Source: Epiperipatus broadwayi (lineage: Eukaryota > Onychophora > Udeonychophora > Euonychophora > Peripatidae). Taken from it: a stretch of DNA of 64,000 bases. A program made the translations under genes and the position numbers. The stretch covers positions 620,001-684,000 of the forward strand of contig JAQFVV010000183.1 of assembly GCA_028023455.1 (NCBI GenBank), written 5' to 3'. This document shows, piece by piece, positions 36,900 through 47,519 of the stretch. The stretch's first letter is position 1, and each line of letters begins with the position of its first letter. The notes beneath the pieces were generated by a model, which had not been told where the DNA came from, did not search any database, and worked only from the letters and a program-made list of their open reading frames with translations.

Positions 36900-38400
36900 T
36901 TCTATTTAAAAACGAGATAATAATAAGAAAATTATTTCTCATTCTACCTATTCCTTATCTTATTTTGTGATACAGTTTTCCTTAGATATTCGCACTATCT
37001 TATTGATTAAAGAAGTAAATTTTGCTCAACAAGTACTATATCATTGAACTTTTGCCAATGACTGGACTCTTTTCACGTTGTTTGACCATATGCATAATCA
37101 CTTATAATTCCATTTGAGCAATCTGACAGATACCAAAACAGATACAACAAGGTAATACTTGATCATGAATACACTAAAAATTAGGGGCTATGTTCAATTC
37201 TTACACTTATACTAAAAGTAAGCTCCAAATTTAGCCTTATAACTTATATGTACTTACTAATAAAATACACAGACATAGTCATATATAGATAGAATCATAA
37301 TACCTCTACTGAGGAATCATCTGTAATAAATGAAGGGATCATTTCCCTTAAAATCAAAATATGGCTTCACTATGAATACGCACCACATGACTAGCACAGT
37401 CATCAACCCAACAAGACAAATCACCCAGGACTCACATGAGTCTTTCGAATGATTACAGAGTCTAACAAAATCTTTACTTTTTATTTTTATAATTGAATAG
37501 CTTTAATAATTGAGCATTATATTTCAATTTATGCAAAAATCGTTTGTCACCATGAATAAACAAATATATCATGTAATATTCTTAAAGTTGTTAATTTTAA
37601 ACATATAGCATTTTTTCAAAAAACAAATTGTTTATCCTTTTTTACATATCTGGATCAGCAACATTGCAAATTTTCCATATTTAATTAAGATTTAATCTTT
37701 AGTTTTTGAGTGGTGTGGTTGATTCTAATTAGATGACCAAAAAAATTTATTATTCACTTTGTTTATCTTGACATCAGAATTAGAGCTACCTCCAACTGTA
37801 GGTTACATACATTTGCTTGAGACTTCAACTCTTTTATTATTTCTAATTCTACTTCCAGTTCAGGCTAGACATTAATGTTGCCTTTGATTTTCACCTGACC
37901 AATGTTTCTTTGGAGTTTCCATAATTTTTGCCTATAGTCTCTACTCAGCTGCTGACTCTCATTTTCTTGCATCATGTTTACTGATTTCTCATTATCTATT
38001 ACTCTGACATTTATCTTTTCTGTCTTTTTAACCTTTTTGCTTCTTTTTCAGTTGAGTAAATCTCTCCTCACATTTCTCATAGAATGTTTTTATTATACTC
38101 TTTTCCCTTATTTCAACACAAACTTCTCTAATCATTTGTTAAATTTCCTAAAATTTAACATCATGTTTTTGTTGTACTCACTGAGATTTTTATGCATTTT
38201 ATTTATAGTTTTAGTGTTTCATTAAACTTTTTATCATTTTTGTTGCACTTTTTGTATAAATTTTGCTATTATCTGTTGGATTTCTTTGATTAAATCATAT
38301 AACAGTATCTTATCAACTGTAAATGGTGTTGCTTCAACAGATTTAACTTTTAATTATTCTAGCACCAACTCTGTTGGCTGCTCTACCTGCTACATCACTA
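36900..38400. other. AT-rich sequence with a possible minus-strand coding remnant
   Basis: Between about 38340 and 37740 the minus strand carries charged, helix-like stretches (DLIKEIQQIIAKFIQKVQQK, KLWKLQRNIGQVKIKGN) separated by stops. They suggest a dead coiled-coil protein such as a retroelement structural protein. I recognise no family. The plus-strand open frame 37974-38225 is a shadow of it. Confidence 0.25.
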
Positions 38401-38576
38401 GTTTCCATTTTTTTCTTTATTTGTCTGGTAATCACTTAATATATATATATATATATATATAATCAATAAAGCCAAGTCATATATCACATAACTTGTTTTA
38501 AGCTTGGATTACAGATATGTAATATAGGGAGCATACCAATAGCTCTAACAAGCTTGTTAAAGCTATTGACATGCTA

Positions 38577-38649
<73 letters not shown>

Positions 38650-38651
<2 letters not shown>

Positions 38652-38795
38652 CCTATCATGTGAGATGGCTGAAATAAGAAAGTGTATAGGAGTGATGTGG
38701 AGAAGAGAAGCTAAATATCAGAGAAGATGGACTGAACTTGGAAAGACCTTTATCCTGCAGTGGATTGATAATGATTGATAATGATGATGATCACT
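38650..38795 (+). pseudogene. RTE-type LINE 3' terminus
   Basis: An open stretch reads AEIRKCIGVMWRREAKYQRR then WTELGKTFILQWIDND and a stop, followed by TGATAATGATGATGAT. This is the C-terminus and simple-repeat 3' tail of an RTE-type element. Everything upstream is replaced by a (TA)n run. Confidence 0.75.
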
Positions 38796-39114
38796 TCTAT
38801 TATTCATGTATCTTATACTGAGAATAAAGAAACAATAACACCATTATTATTATTATTATATAAATTCAGCTACATAGTTTAAATAGACCAATCCTTATCA
38901 TAAATATGTAAACCTCTCCAGAAATATTCAAACTTGCCTGCAATCACATCCAAGCTGATTTTAACTAGTTTGTCTACTTGACCCTCTCAACTTTTAAGTA
39001 CCCATTATTATTAATCACTGACTACTAGTAATTAATTCAAGGATCAATCTTATCTTCCATTTCAAATGACAAGGTTTTTCTCTTTCATAGCGCTTATCTT
39101 AATATATATATATA

Positions 39115-39400
39115 TAAAACTTAAATATATTCCAAACAATGGTAAACAATTTATAATACAATATAAATAAAAACTCAATAAAAACTCATAAAGAAATATT
39201 TTCGATTATATTCATAATCATTTTCAACTCAACTTTCAAAATGGAATCATCTATTACGGAAATAGATGATTCCATTTTGAAAGAGTTGAAAATGATTATG
39301 AATATAATCGAAAATATTTCTTTATGAGTTTTTATTGAGTTTTTATTTATATTGTATTATAAATTGTTTACCGTTGTTTGGAATATAGTTAAGTTTTGTT
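39115..39400. repeat. Near-perfect long palindrome (foldback)
   Basis: Arms of about 140 bp (39115-39255 and 39261-39400) are nearly identical inverses separated by only five bases (ACGGA). I count one substitution, a 3-base indel and small end differences. There is no gene. Similarity this high suggests recent formation or ongoing arm conversion. Confidence 0.85.
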
Positions 39401-39604
39401 ATTGTATTATTGATATTAGCGGACATTTATTTTATATATATATATTGCAGTACCATTAATGTATCCTAATAACACTATAATATAAAAAATATTCTTTATA
39501 TATACACTAAAATTTAATCACGTGTTTATATTTAATTTTTCCAAGCTCTACTTTTATATACATATATTAACAAGCCACACATAAGAAAGGCATTCTATCC
39601 TGAA

Positions 39605-39785
39605 CCCTCAGGTAAAATGAACTTAGTCATGTGACACTTGGGTAAACATTTTTTTTTAATTCTCACGTAAAAAGGATTTAATTGTGCCACACTTGAATTA
39701 CCATTTTTGTCATGAATTCTCAGGTAAAATGGATGTAACCATGCCACACTAGGATCATCATTTTTGTACTGGTAACCTGAAAGGA
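39605..39785 (+). repeat. Minisatellite, about three ~57-bp units
   Basis: Units start with CTGAACCCTCAGGTAAAATG, then ATTCTCACGTAAAAAGGAT, then GAATTCTCAGGTAAAATGGA, each followed by a TG(C/T)CACACTTG-like block and ATTTTT. Confidence 0.65.
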
Positions 39786-40348
39786 CTAACTTTTAATATA
39801 ACTGATTAGTATAACTTTCATAGAATTATATATAAATAGATAAGGATGGAGATGATTGAACCTAAAAATGGGTTACATTTTCAATTACCTCCACAAAATC
39901 AACACTAGGAATTTGAAATAGGCTTTACCATTCAGAATTAATTTGTTTTAAATGAAAAGCCATGCATTTTCAGCCTTTATTAGAGTGCCACCTTTTCGTT
40001 TGTGAGAAACAAAAAAATCTGAGTGGATTAATTTCAACTACTATATTCTCAAATTTCTGAATTGTTTCAGTAGTTAAGCATTTTTTCTAATTTAATCATT
40101 TTTTAAAATAAATATAGAACTAATAAGTACTGGTGTGAATATTTCAAATGAAAGCTGCAATGTAAAAGAACACTGACAACTTCAATTTTATTTATAAATA
40201 ATTTTATTGAGAAAACCATATGTAATAATGATACAATTTATGAACTAAAAATGGATTTATAAGATACAATTAATTGGCATACCCAAGCATGGTAAAAATA
40301 ATTATTTAACCATACAATAAATAAGCATATAAAAAAATTAAATAAAAG
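39770..40348. repeat. Repeat R1, interrupted copy, part 1
   Basis: Collinear with 35385-35902. It stops at AAATAAAAG, where the gypsy element begins, and resumes at 46263. Confidence 0.7.
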
Positions 40349-40477
40349 TTCTATATTGGGGAGCGATTCCTATACTACCAAACAGACATAACTTATATAA
40401 ATTTCACCTGGTAAAAGTAATCATATGGCAGCAACTTAGCAATATGATTTAATGCATAAATAATACAAGAACATTAA

Positions 40478-40676
40478 TATTACACAGAGGCAAAACCCTC
40501 CATACAGTAGTGCCATTCAGTGCAAGCCAGAGCAAATCAATGAATGCTGGAAGATTTGTGCATAAAATCCCTACCTAATGCCTACTTATCCAATATCCCA
40601 GACTAGTTTCTAGCTTGTGGCATTCATCAGTGAGGAGCCATAGATCATGTGATGTTTAGTGGTTTAATATTAATAT
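40478..40676 (-). mobile_element. Single H4 hammerhead element inside the gypsy LTR
   Basis: A single-arm copy of the family seen as a pair at 25250-25965. It starts GGCAAAACCCTCCATACAGT and ends GATCATGTGATGTTTAGTGG. TTAATATTA-like sequence on both sides may be the target duplication. Its absence from the right LTR shows that it inserted after the gypsy element. Confidence 0.7.
40595..40637 (-). ncRNA. Type I hammerhead ribozyme, family H4
   Basis: The minus strand keeps the complete core: CTGATGA (40630-40624), GAAA (40610-40607), palindromic helix III ACTAGT and cleavage triplet GTC. Stem I TCCTCA/TGGGAT pairs over its inner four bases. Stem II is short (GC/GC around CACAA with mismatched closing pairs). 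Confidence 0.65.
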
Positions 40677-41693
40677 TATATATATACATATTAACAAATT
40701 ATTTCTAGCTTGAATAGTTACATACCTGAAGGCATACACAAATTATAATAAAGGCAGTGCAACCTATTCAAGTCTCTAGACTTGTTTTGACACATCCAGA
40801 AGCAAGTTTCTCTGCGATATTAGCTATCAAAGTCAACATATAATGACATCTAGCACTGTTATTGCAAAAAAAACATGCACACATATAGCTTCTATGTACC
40901 AAGTGTCCTTTTATTCTTCTTTTAGACAATTGTTCACTTTCAATTAATTATTAGAATTCCTGTTTTAATTGGTTGATCATTCAATCCTACTCATTATCTA
41001 ATATTATTTAATATCCTAGATGCATCTGGCATAAATATAATCTACTTTTTAATTATTTATTAATTAGTTGTTGATGGAATTCAATTCTTATCTCATTTTA
41101 AAAAAGTAATTTGTTTTCTCAGATTATAATTAATCTTTTAATTACATATAAGGTTTTAACCTTAACATTATGTGCCTTGAGTGCTTAATTTTGCCATGAG
41201 AGGGACCTCTACAAATCTTAACGCAAGATTACAACTTTATAAAGATAAGAGTGGCTGTCTTATCTTCAACCTACTTTCTAATTATATAGGCAAGTCTAAA
41301 ACATTTTTGATTTGAGAGTGTGAAGGTATTAAGTTCTTCACTAATTAAGTCGACTACCTCATTTAGAAATCAACATTCATGAAATCTTTCAATTCACAGT
41401 GAATTAATATCTAGATCTTATAATTAGAAATAGTTTGAATCAATTTAAAGTTGTAAACATTAATCCTTATTAAGCGCATGGTTAGCACATAATTACATAT
41501 ACGGTTTTAATTTTAATACTATGTGTCTTAAATTTGCAATTCTTTTATCTACTGATTCAATGTTTTAATTTTACTTATTTTTAAACTTTAAATGTGTATG
41601 TATTTCAACATTCATGCATATTTATAACACATTTATAACTGTTTTCTAACCATATATGTATGTATTTTAAATTACACGTATAAATATAAGACA

Positions 41694-41704
41694 TTTCCCC
41701 CAAC
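41694..41704 (-). promoter_or_regulatory. Polypurine tract of the gypsy element
   Basis: The minus strand reads TTGGGGGAAA immediately before the 3' LTR start TGTCTTATATT. This is the expected position and composition for the primer of plus-strand DNA synthesis. Confidence 0.8.
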
Positions 41705-44690
41705 TTCAGAGATTTACATTTTCTCAGAAGTCTGGATGAAATCACGAAAATAAGTCAGTTTTTTTATTTTTCTTTTAACCTGCATCTGAGGTGGATGTCA
41801 CTTTCTATTGTGTTAGTATATTTTGCTACACATTGTCACTTTTCCTCATTAGGCTGGGTCAGCTCAAGTTTTTCTTTAAGTTTCTCAAATCAGAATCGGT
41901 TTCATTAAATAACAACAGTATTAAGACTTCACTCTAGTCCTTCCACAATTGATTAATGTGCTTTTGCAATAGTTTGCCTTCATTTTCACAAACCATTACT
42001 TCTTTCAATAGATCTCATTTTACTATTGCTTTTTTCCAAACTTTATTTAGACTATTTTGTGCCCACATGCATTCACCTGGCATGAATTTCCATGTTGCAG
42101 GTTCTTCTTTAATGTAATCCTCATTGGGCATTACTTATGATAATTTGGTACACAGCTTGCAACTTAATAAAAACCTGCAGCTGATTTTTCAGATATAGCA
42201 ACTGAAATTGAGTGCTGATACAGGAGTGCAGTATAAATTGTTTCTTGTATTTTTATTTCCCCCCATGTTTTCAAATTTTGGACAGCTTTTTTCTGCAAAT
42301 CATTAAATTGAGGGTGATATGTATTTTATTCCCCACTATTTTATCCTATCTTCAAACATGTTCGATGTGAATCCGATTCCATTGACAGAAACTAAAGTTT
42401 CAGGAAGATCATGATATAAAAAAAGTTCAAGTAATTTTTAATTGTTTCATTGGAACTAGTCCTCTTAATTAATTTGTATGTTGCCCACCCTGAATATTCA
42501 TCAACTTCCACAAACAATAAATGCCATTTAAATAGGCCCACATGATCAACATGGATGTATTCCCATGGTTTTAATTCTTTAGGCCATATCTTAAAATTTT
42601 TAGATGGCAGTCTAGCTCATGTTTGACAATTATTGCAATTTTTTTTATAAGTTTCGCAATCTTATAATTAATGTTTGGCCACCATGCATAGTTATGGGAT
42701 AGCTTTTGCTCTGGCTATGGCTCAGTGACCTTCATGCAGTAAGTGTAAAATTAATTATCTACCTTTAACAATGATTAGTACAGAATAGCACATCAAAATA
42801 CAACCTTTTTCAAAGTGATATATTATCATGGTCATTCCATAATTGTTTATGGAAAACTTTTGGGTATTTATTAGGTTAATCTCTTCAAATTGGCTTATAA
42901 TCCACTGACAATTATCATCTTCCTTTGTTCACTCAGCTACTAGTTTACTGTTTTGAACATGTGACTTTAATTGATTTCAATTTCTTTTATATCACTCTGT
43001 CTTATCTGGCAAATGGAATAGCATGTTGGCATATCCAATTTGCTTTCCTTTTCTATATTCTAATGTATAATCATAGCTAGCAAGTATGTTTACCCATTCA
43101 ACATGTGAGGACTAATATGTTCAGGAAGTGGTTTGCTTTAAAAATTCCCAGAAAAGGTTTATGATATTACAATAGTAAATCTGTGCCCATATAAATATTG
43201 ATGAAATTTAAGAATTACAAACAATATTGTGAGAGCTTCCTTGTCCAGTTGACTGTAATTCTTTTCATCTTTAGGCAGGCAATTTGTCATTCACCTGTAT
43301 ATTATGCTGGATGACATATTACTGCACCAACTCCAAATTCAAATGGACAATTATAATAAAGAAGTAATTTATTCTAAGTAATTAGTGATTTGGTACACCA
43401 AACTCCTTGCTCTTGTGCCAATTCCCAGTTCCACTTCTGGTTCTTTCTCTATAAATTATATAAGGATCTGATTACATGAACATTGTTCTTCAAAAAATTC
43501 TCAAAATAATTTACAAAACCTAGAAAAGATTACAATTGTTTTACATTATTCAGCTTTGGGGTTTCAGATACAACTTTAACTTTTACGGAAGACAGAATAC
43601 CTTTATTTAAAATTATGTGCCTTAAAAATTTAATTTTACTCATTTTCCAAACACATTTTGGGGTGTCCAATTTTGCTTCAAATTCATTCAGTGTTTTTGC
43701 ACACATTATATAAATGACTTCTCAATTCATTTACCATTGTAGTGATAATTAGAATGTCATCAAAAATGGTACAATGCTCTTAAAACCATTAAGCAGGGTC
43801 TCAATTTTCGATTGAAAAATACTAGGTGCAGAAGTTATTTTAAATGGAAGATATTTGTACCTAAATAACTCTACATGAATGGTTATTGTTAAGATTTTTG
43901 AAGCTTTATTTTTGACCAGTATCTGATGAAATGCTGAGTTAAGATCTAATTTCACAAAAAATTAGATTTTTACAATGAAGCAATTATTTCTCTAGAATTA
44001 AGGATGGGGTACATTTGTTTATTGAATGAATTTTACTATTTGGTTTAGTAATTATTATTAATGGCATAGACCGATCAGATTTTCTCTGTAGGTTATGCTG
44101 TTTTTAATTAATTCATTAATTTCCTTCCCAATCTTTTTTCTAAACAAATAGTGTCTTACTCAGTTTGCAAATTATAAAAATTGCCTCCAAGGATATTCTA
44201 GCAACTCAGGTTATCCATTAAACAATTTAGAATAGATTTCCCTTATTTCCCTCTCAAGGTCAATCTTTGTAAACAAAGTAAATTTAATGCCCAAATTTTA
44301 TAATCAATTGTGACCGATTAGTGGTTTTATTGAACTATAAGCTACATACAGTGATAAATAAAAGTTTTACTATTCATTTCACTAACAGGAGTTTTAACTA
44401 TTTCTTGATTTTAATTGCATTAGCATTAACATCTAAAGAGCTTAACTCGGTTTTCTCGATTGTTGGTGGTTTTTTACGATTAGTAATTAAAGAACTCATT
44501 CACATGCTGAAATCAAAGATACACAACTTCTGCTATCAACTTTCATAGATATAGGCTTGCCACATACTTTCAACTGAATTATAATTATATTAGATTCAGT
44601 CTTTAACACATTTTTTATATTAACCGACTGATTTTTTTCTATTAAATGCATCTTTATGGCTGTTGTTGCTTTTACCATATTCACATATTC
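41705..44690 (-). pseudogene. pol: gypsy pol: protease, RT, RNase H, integrase remnants
   Basis: From high to low coordinates. Protease: VCGKPISMKVDSRSCVSLIS (44600-44500), with the DSGS-type active site changed to DSRS. RT: MKLDLNSAFHQILVKNKA and FRYKYLPFKITSAPSIFQ (43955-43749), where the DD motif is disrupted by a frameshift after FKSIVPF. RNase H end/linker: ILASYDYTLEYRKGKQIGYA near 43060-43000. Integrase: zinc-binding tail WWPNIN near 42680, then core WEYIHVDHVG and FVEVDEYSGWATYKLIKR (42570-42460), with the second acidic block reading VNGIGFTS (usual DNG, first D lost). Several frameshifts and lost catalytic residues make it non-functional. Confidence 0.85.
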
Positions 44691-45440
44691 TCTTTTTAAA
44701 CATCATTTCCAAATGCCCTTTTTTGTTACATATTTTGCAACATTCATTTTTGTCAAAACAATCGCTGGCATTATGGCCAGCTTTTCTGCAACAAAAACAA
44801 ATAGAGTTTTATTTCTACTATCACTATTTTTTAAATTTCTTAATCCTTTTCCCACCGTTTTATATATATTATGAATATCTGTTTGTAAATTATATCTGAC
44901 TTTTATTTCTATAAATTCTCTTGATTGTTAAAGTACCAATTCATGAGCTATGTCCCATTGTATAGATTCTCTATATTTTATTTTACTTTTAGCTAACAAT
45001 TGTCTTAAACTGTCATTGCTCACCCCCCCCCCCCAAAGAAATTGCTTATCTAGAAATGAGCCATATACACAATTTTTTGCAAGATCATGAAGGGCTATAT
45101 TATAATCTTTAATTTTTTATTTTTGTCCTGATGGTGATTCCTGAAATGAAGTCTGGATAAGTCTAGATAGATGTGGACTAAAATAATTTACCAAGTGATC
45201 TTTTATTTGATTGAAAGGAGTATCAGGCTCATAGAGTCTATTAGCAATTTCTATTATTTTCTACTATTCCTTTTCCTGCAAAACACAGCACTGATGCTAT
45301 GTTAATTTTTGCAATTTTATGCATAAAGAGGTATTTTTCTATGTGTTTAACATAAAGACGCCAATTACTGGCATTAAAGATATCAAATTCATCAATTGAC
45401 CATTGCATTTTAACAGATTGTTTGATCCATACCACTCTGA
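44690..45440 (-). pseudogene. gag: gypsy gag with zinc knuckles
   Basis: The minus strand at about 44820-44700 encodes paired knuckle-like motifs (KAGHNASDC, then CCKICNKKGHLEM). The second lacks its last cysteine. Upstream, MQWSIDEFDIFNASNWRLYV and HIEKYLFMHKIAKINIASVL (45435-45241) match the N-terminal capsid-like part of gypsy gag. A C-homopolymer (45025-45037) and stops break the frame. Confidence 0.75.
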
Positions 45441-45464
45441 TGGTTTAGCCTTTTAGCTTGTTGT

Positions 45465-45488
45465 GAGGTTCGAATTAAGTCTGCAACA
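45465..45488 (-). promoter_or_regulatory. Primer-binding site of the gypsy element
   Basis: Next to the 5' LTR the plus strand reads GGTTCGAATTAAGTCTGCAA, then CA. This resembles the T-arm and 3' end of a tRNA, so the element strand is complementary to a tRNA 3' end. The terminal CCA is reduced to CA. The tRNA identity is not resolved. Confidence 0.55.
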
Positions 45489-45490
45489 AT

Positions 45491-46262
45491 TGCTATATCT
45501 GGAAACAATCTCTATGCAACCAAATAGACATAGGCTTATATAAATTTCACTTGGTAAAATAATAATACTGCTGCAACTTCAGATTATGATTTAATATATA
45601 AATAATACAAAAAATATTAATATTATACATACATCTTAGCAAATCGTTTATAGTTTAAATACTTATAGACCCAAAAGCATACACAAATCATAATAAAGGT
45701 TCAAATTCCTAGACTTGCTTTGACATCCAGAAATAAGTCTCTCCACAATATTAGCTATCAAAGCCAACACATGATAACGCCCATCACCAAGTTGTTGCAA
45801 GCACTTTGCACACTTGTAGCTTCTATGAGCAAGGGTCATTTCACTCCTCTTTTAGACAATTTTTCACTTTCAATTAATTAGTAGAATTCTGTTGATTTAT
45901 CATTCAAATCTTGCTGACCTTATTTAATATTATTTAATATCTATAGATGCATTCAGTATATGTAAAATCTTCTATTCTTTAATTGTTATTTATTAATTAG
46001 TTTTTGATGCCATTTTTATCTCTTTTTAAAGAATTATTTTGTTCCCGCAGGTTAAAATTAATCATTTAGTAAAACTGCAATTCTTTTATTTACTGGTTTG
46101 ATGTTTTAAATTTACTTATTATTAAAATTTATTATACTTATTTGAAAACTTTAAATATATATTCATTTCAACATATGCACATATATTTAACACATAGTTG
46201 TTTATAACTGGTTTCTAGCTTTATAGGTGTATGTATTTTAATCTACACATGTAAACATAACA
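45491..46262 (-). repeat. 5' LTR of the gypsy element
   Basis: 772 bp, with plus-strand ends TGCTATATC... and ...ACATAACA. It is collinear with the left LTR apart from that copy's inserts. Confidence 0.8.
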
Positions 46263-47076
46263 AAAAGCAACTTAATTACTAATCTAAAAGAAATAAAATA
46301 TGATAAATGGATTACATTGACTTATTAAGGCTATTTCTATTTTCTTTTGTTAAAGTTTTAAAATGATGAACAGGCTTACCAAGGCAAATATATTTATAGC
46401 TTCCATTACTGAACAATATGGGATATCCTTCCAATTGATGCAATTAAAGTATTCATTTTCCAGCAATGATAGCAGCACACGTTCTTCATAGGTATAAACT
46501 AGTTGTAATTTATCCTAGTGTTGTGGTATTTAGAGGTTGAATTCAGATAAGTATTCATGATATAATTACATAATTATGGTAGGTATGAGTATGTTTAAAT
46601 TAATCACAATGCATTTTCTGTTGCTGCATCAGCAAATAATAATCCATAAATCAAGAATTTCTACTTGTGATAAGCTGACTTCTATTTAATAAATCATTTC
46701 TTTCTAACAAAATGATGTATATATAAACTATAGTTATATTGCACTAAGCAAAATGTTTCTCTTGAATGTCTGTATGGACAGGGTTCTTTTCTCTTGATTT
46801 TTAAATAATTAGAGAATAGATTTTTTTAAAATCCTCAAGTCTAGTGCTAAAGAACATGACCCCTCTTTTCTTTTAACTTTTTCAAGATTTAATCAACATT
46901 TTACTTTTTAACATTTCTACTTTTAATTAAAAGCACATAATAAATTATTGATTTTTTTATCCTTTATCTATTAGTAAGTATCAGAGTTGTAGATTTATTC
47001 CTTTGTATTTATTTACAAATCTAAACAACTTAACTATTTTTTAGATATAATTGTTATACAGATATATCATTCTTTT
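46263..47076. repeat. Repeat R1, interrupted copy, part 2
   Basis: Continues the R1 alignment from the gypsy target site (AAAAGCAACTTAATTACTAA) to ATATATCATTCTTTT, where the Penelope-like element begins. The remainder resumes at 50268. Confidence 0.7.
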
Positions 47077-47094
47077 CATAAAAGTTTGTGATTA

Positions 47095-47437
47095 GTTGTA
47101 TTTCTTGTGATTTCCATAATCTAATATTAAGTATTGAATGTCTTTAAAAAATTAAACTTTACTTAGTATTAGCACACAGGTTAGTATATGCATAACATTT
47201 CAAGAGGTATTATTCTTTTTTCTTCTTCAGGTGTTGCTAGTTTGATCAGTGACAATACTAGCATGAGAATCAAACCTACACATTTAGATTCTTAACTATT
47301 GAATGTTAAGGTAACTCTCTAACCAACTTAGCCATTCTGCCAAATGCAATAATCAGTAGACATTTCCTATCCTTGTCTTTGAAGTTCCTCCTGCTTTTCC
47401 CACTTTTTTAAAAGCAAAGTTGATTAGTGATTTTCAT
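47095..47437 (-). repeat. Penelope long direct repeat, left copy
   Basis: Shares GCACACAGGTTAGTATATGC, the tRNA-like block and GCAAAGTTGATTAGTGATT with the copy at 49805-50180, in the same orientation. On the minus strand, 47341-47264 carries a box-A-like TGGCTAAGTTGG and a box-B-like GGTTTGATTCT with tRNA-like spacing, so a Pol III promoter or a tRNA-derived origin is possible. Confidence 0.65.
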
Positions 47438-47519
47438 ACATTGTGTATAGTCACAATAGATTGACTTATAGGTTTATTCACCATTGTCAGGTCAGCAACT
47501 TCTTCAAAATTTCTTTTTT

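Larger units (their letters stand above)
40349..41693 (-). repeat. 3' LTR of the gypsy element, with two inserts
   Basis: Collinear with the right LTR except for two extra blocks. One is the H4 hammerhead element at 40478-40676. The other is about 350 bp (41130-41490) flanked by direct copies of ATTACATATAAGGTTTTAA-like sequence, and it shares CCTTGAGTGCTTAATTTT with the Penelope element near 49630. The outer terminal bases read TTCTATATT where the other LTR has TGCTATATC. The inner end is ACA, giving TGT on the element strand. Confidence 0.8.
40349..46262 (-). mobile_element. Ty3/gypsy LTR retrotransposon, complete structure, dead genes
   Basis: The element lies on the minus strand between 5-bp target duplications AAAAG (40344-40348 and 46263-46267). 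LTRs are at 45491-46262 (5') and 40349-41693 (3', enlarged by later insertions). A primer-binding site follows the 5' LTR and a polypurine tract precedes the 3' LTR. The internal region reads gag, protease, RT, RNase H, integrase in that order, defining Ty3/gypsy. All genes carry stops or frameshifts. The empty site is preserved in the R1 copy at 35895. Confidence 0.88.

Noticed and set aside
37974-38225. 83-residue hydrophobic open frame
   Set aside because: It is the antisense of a charged, helix-like minus-strand remnant, and its hydrophobicity comes from reading A-rich codons backwards.
47225-47260. CTGAAGA with AGAAAAAAG as a hammerhead core in the Penelope repeat
   Set aside because: No stem I or stem II pairing and no cleavage triplet in position.
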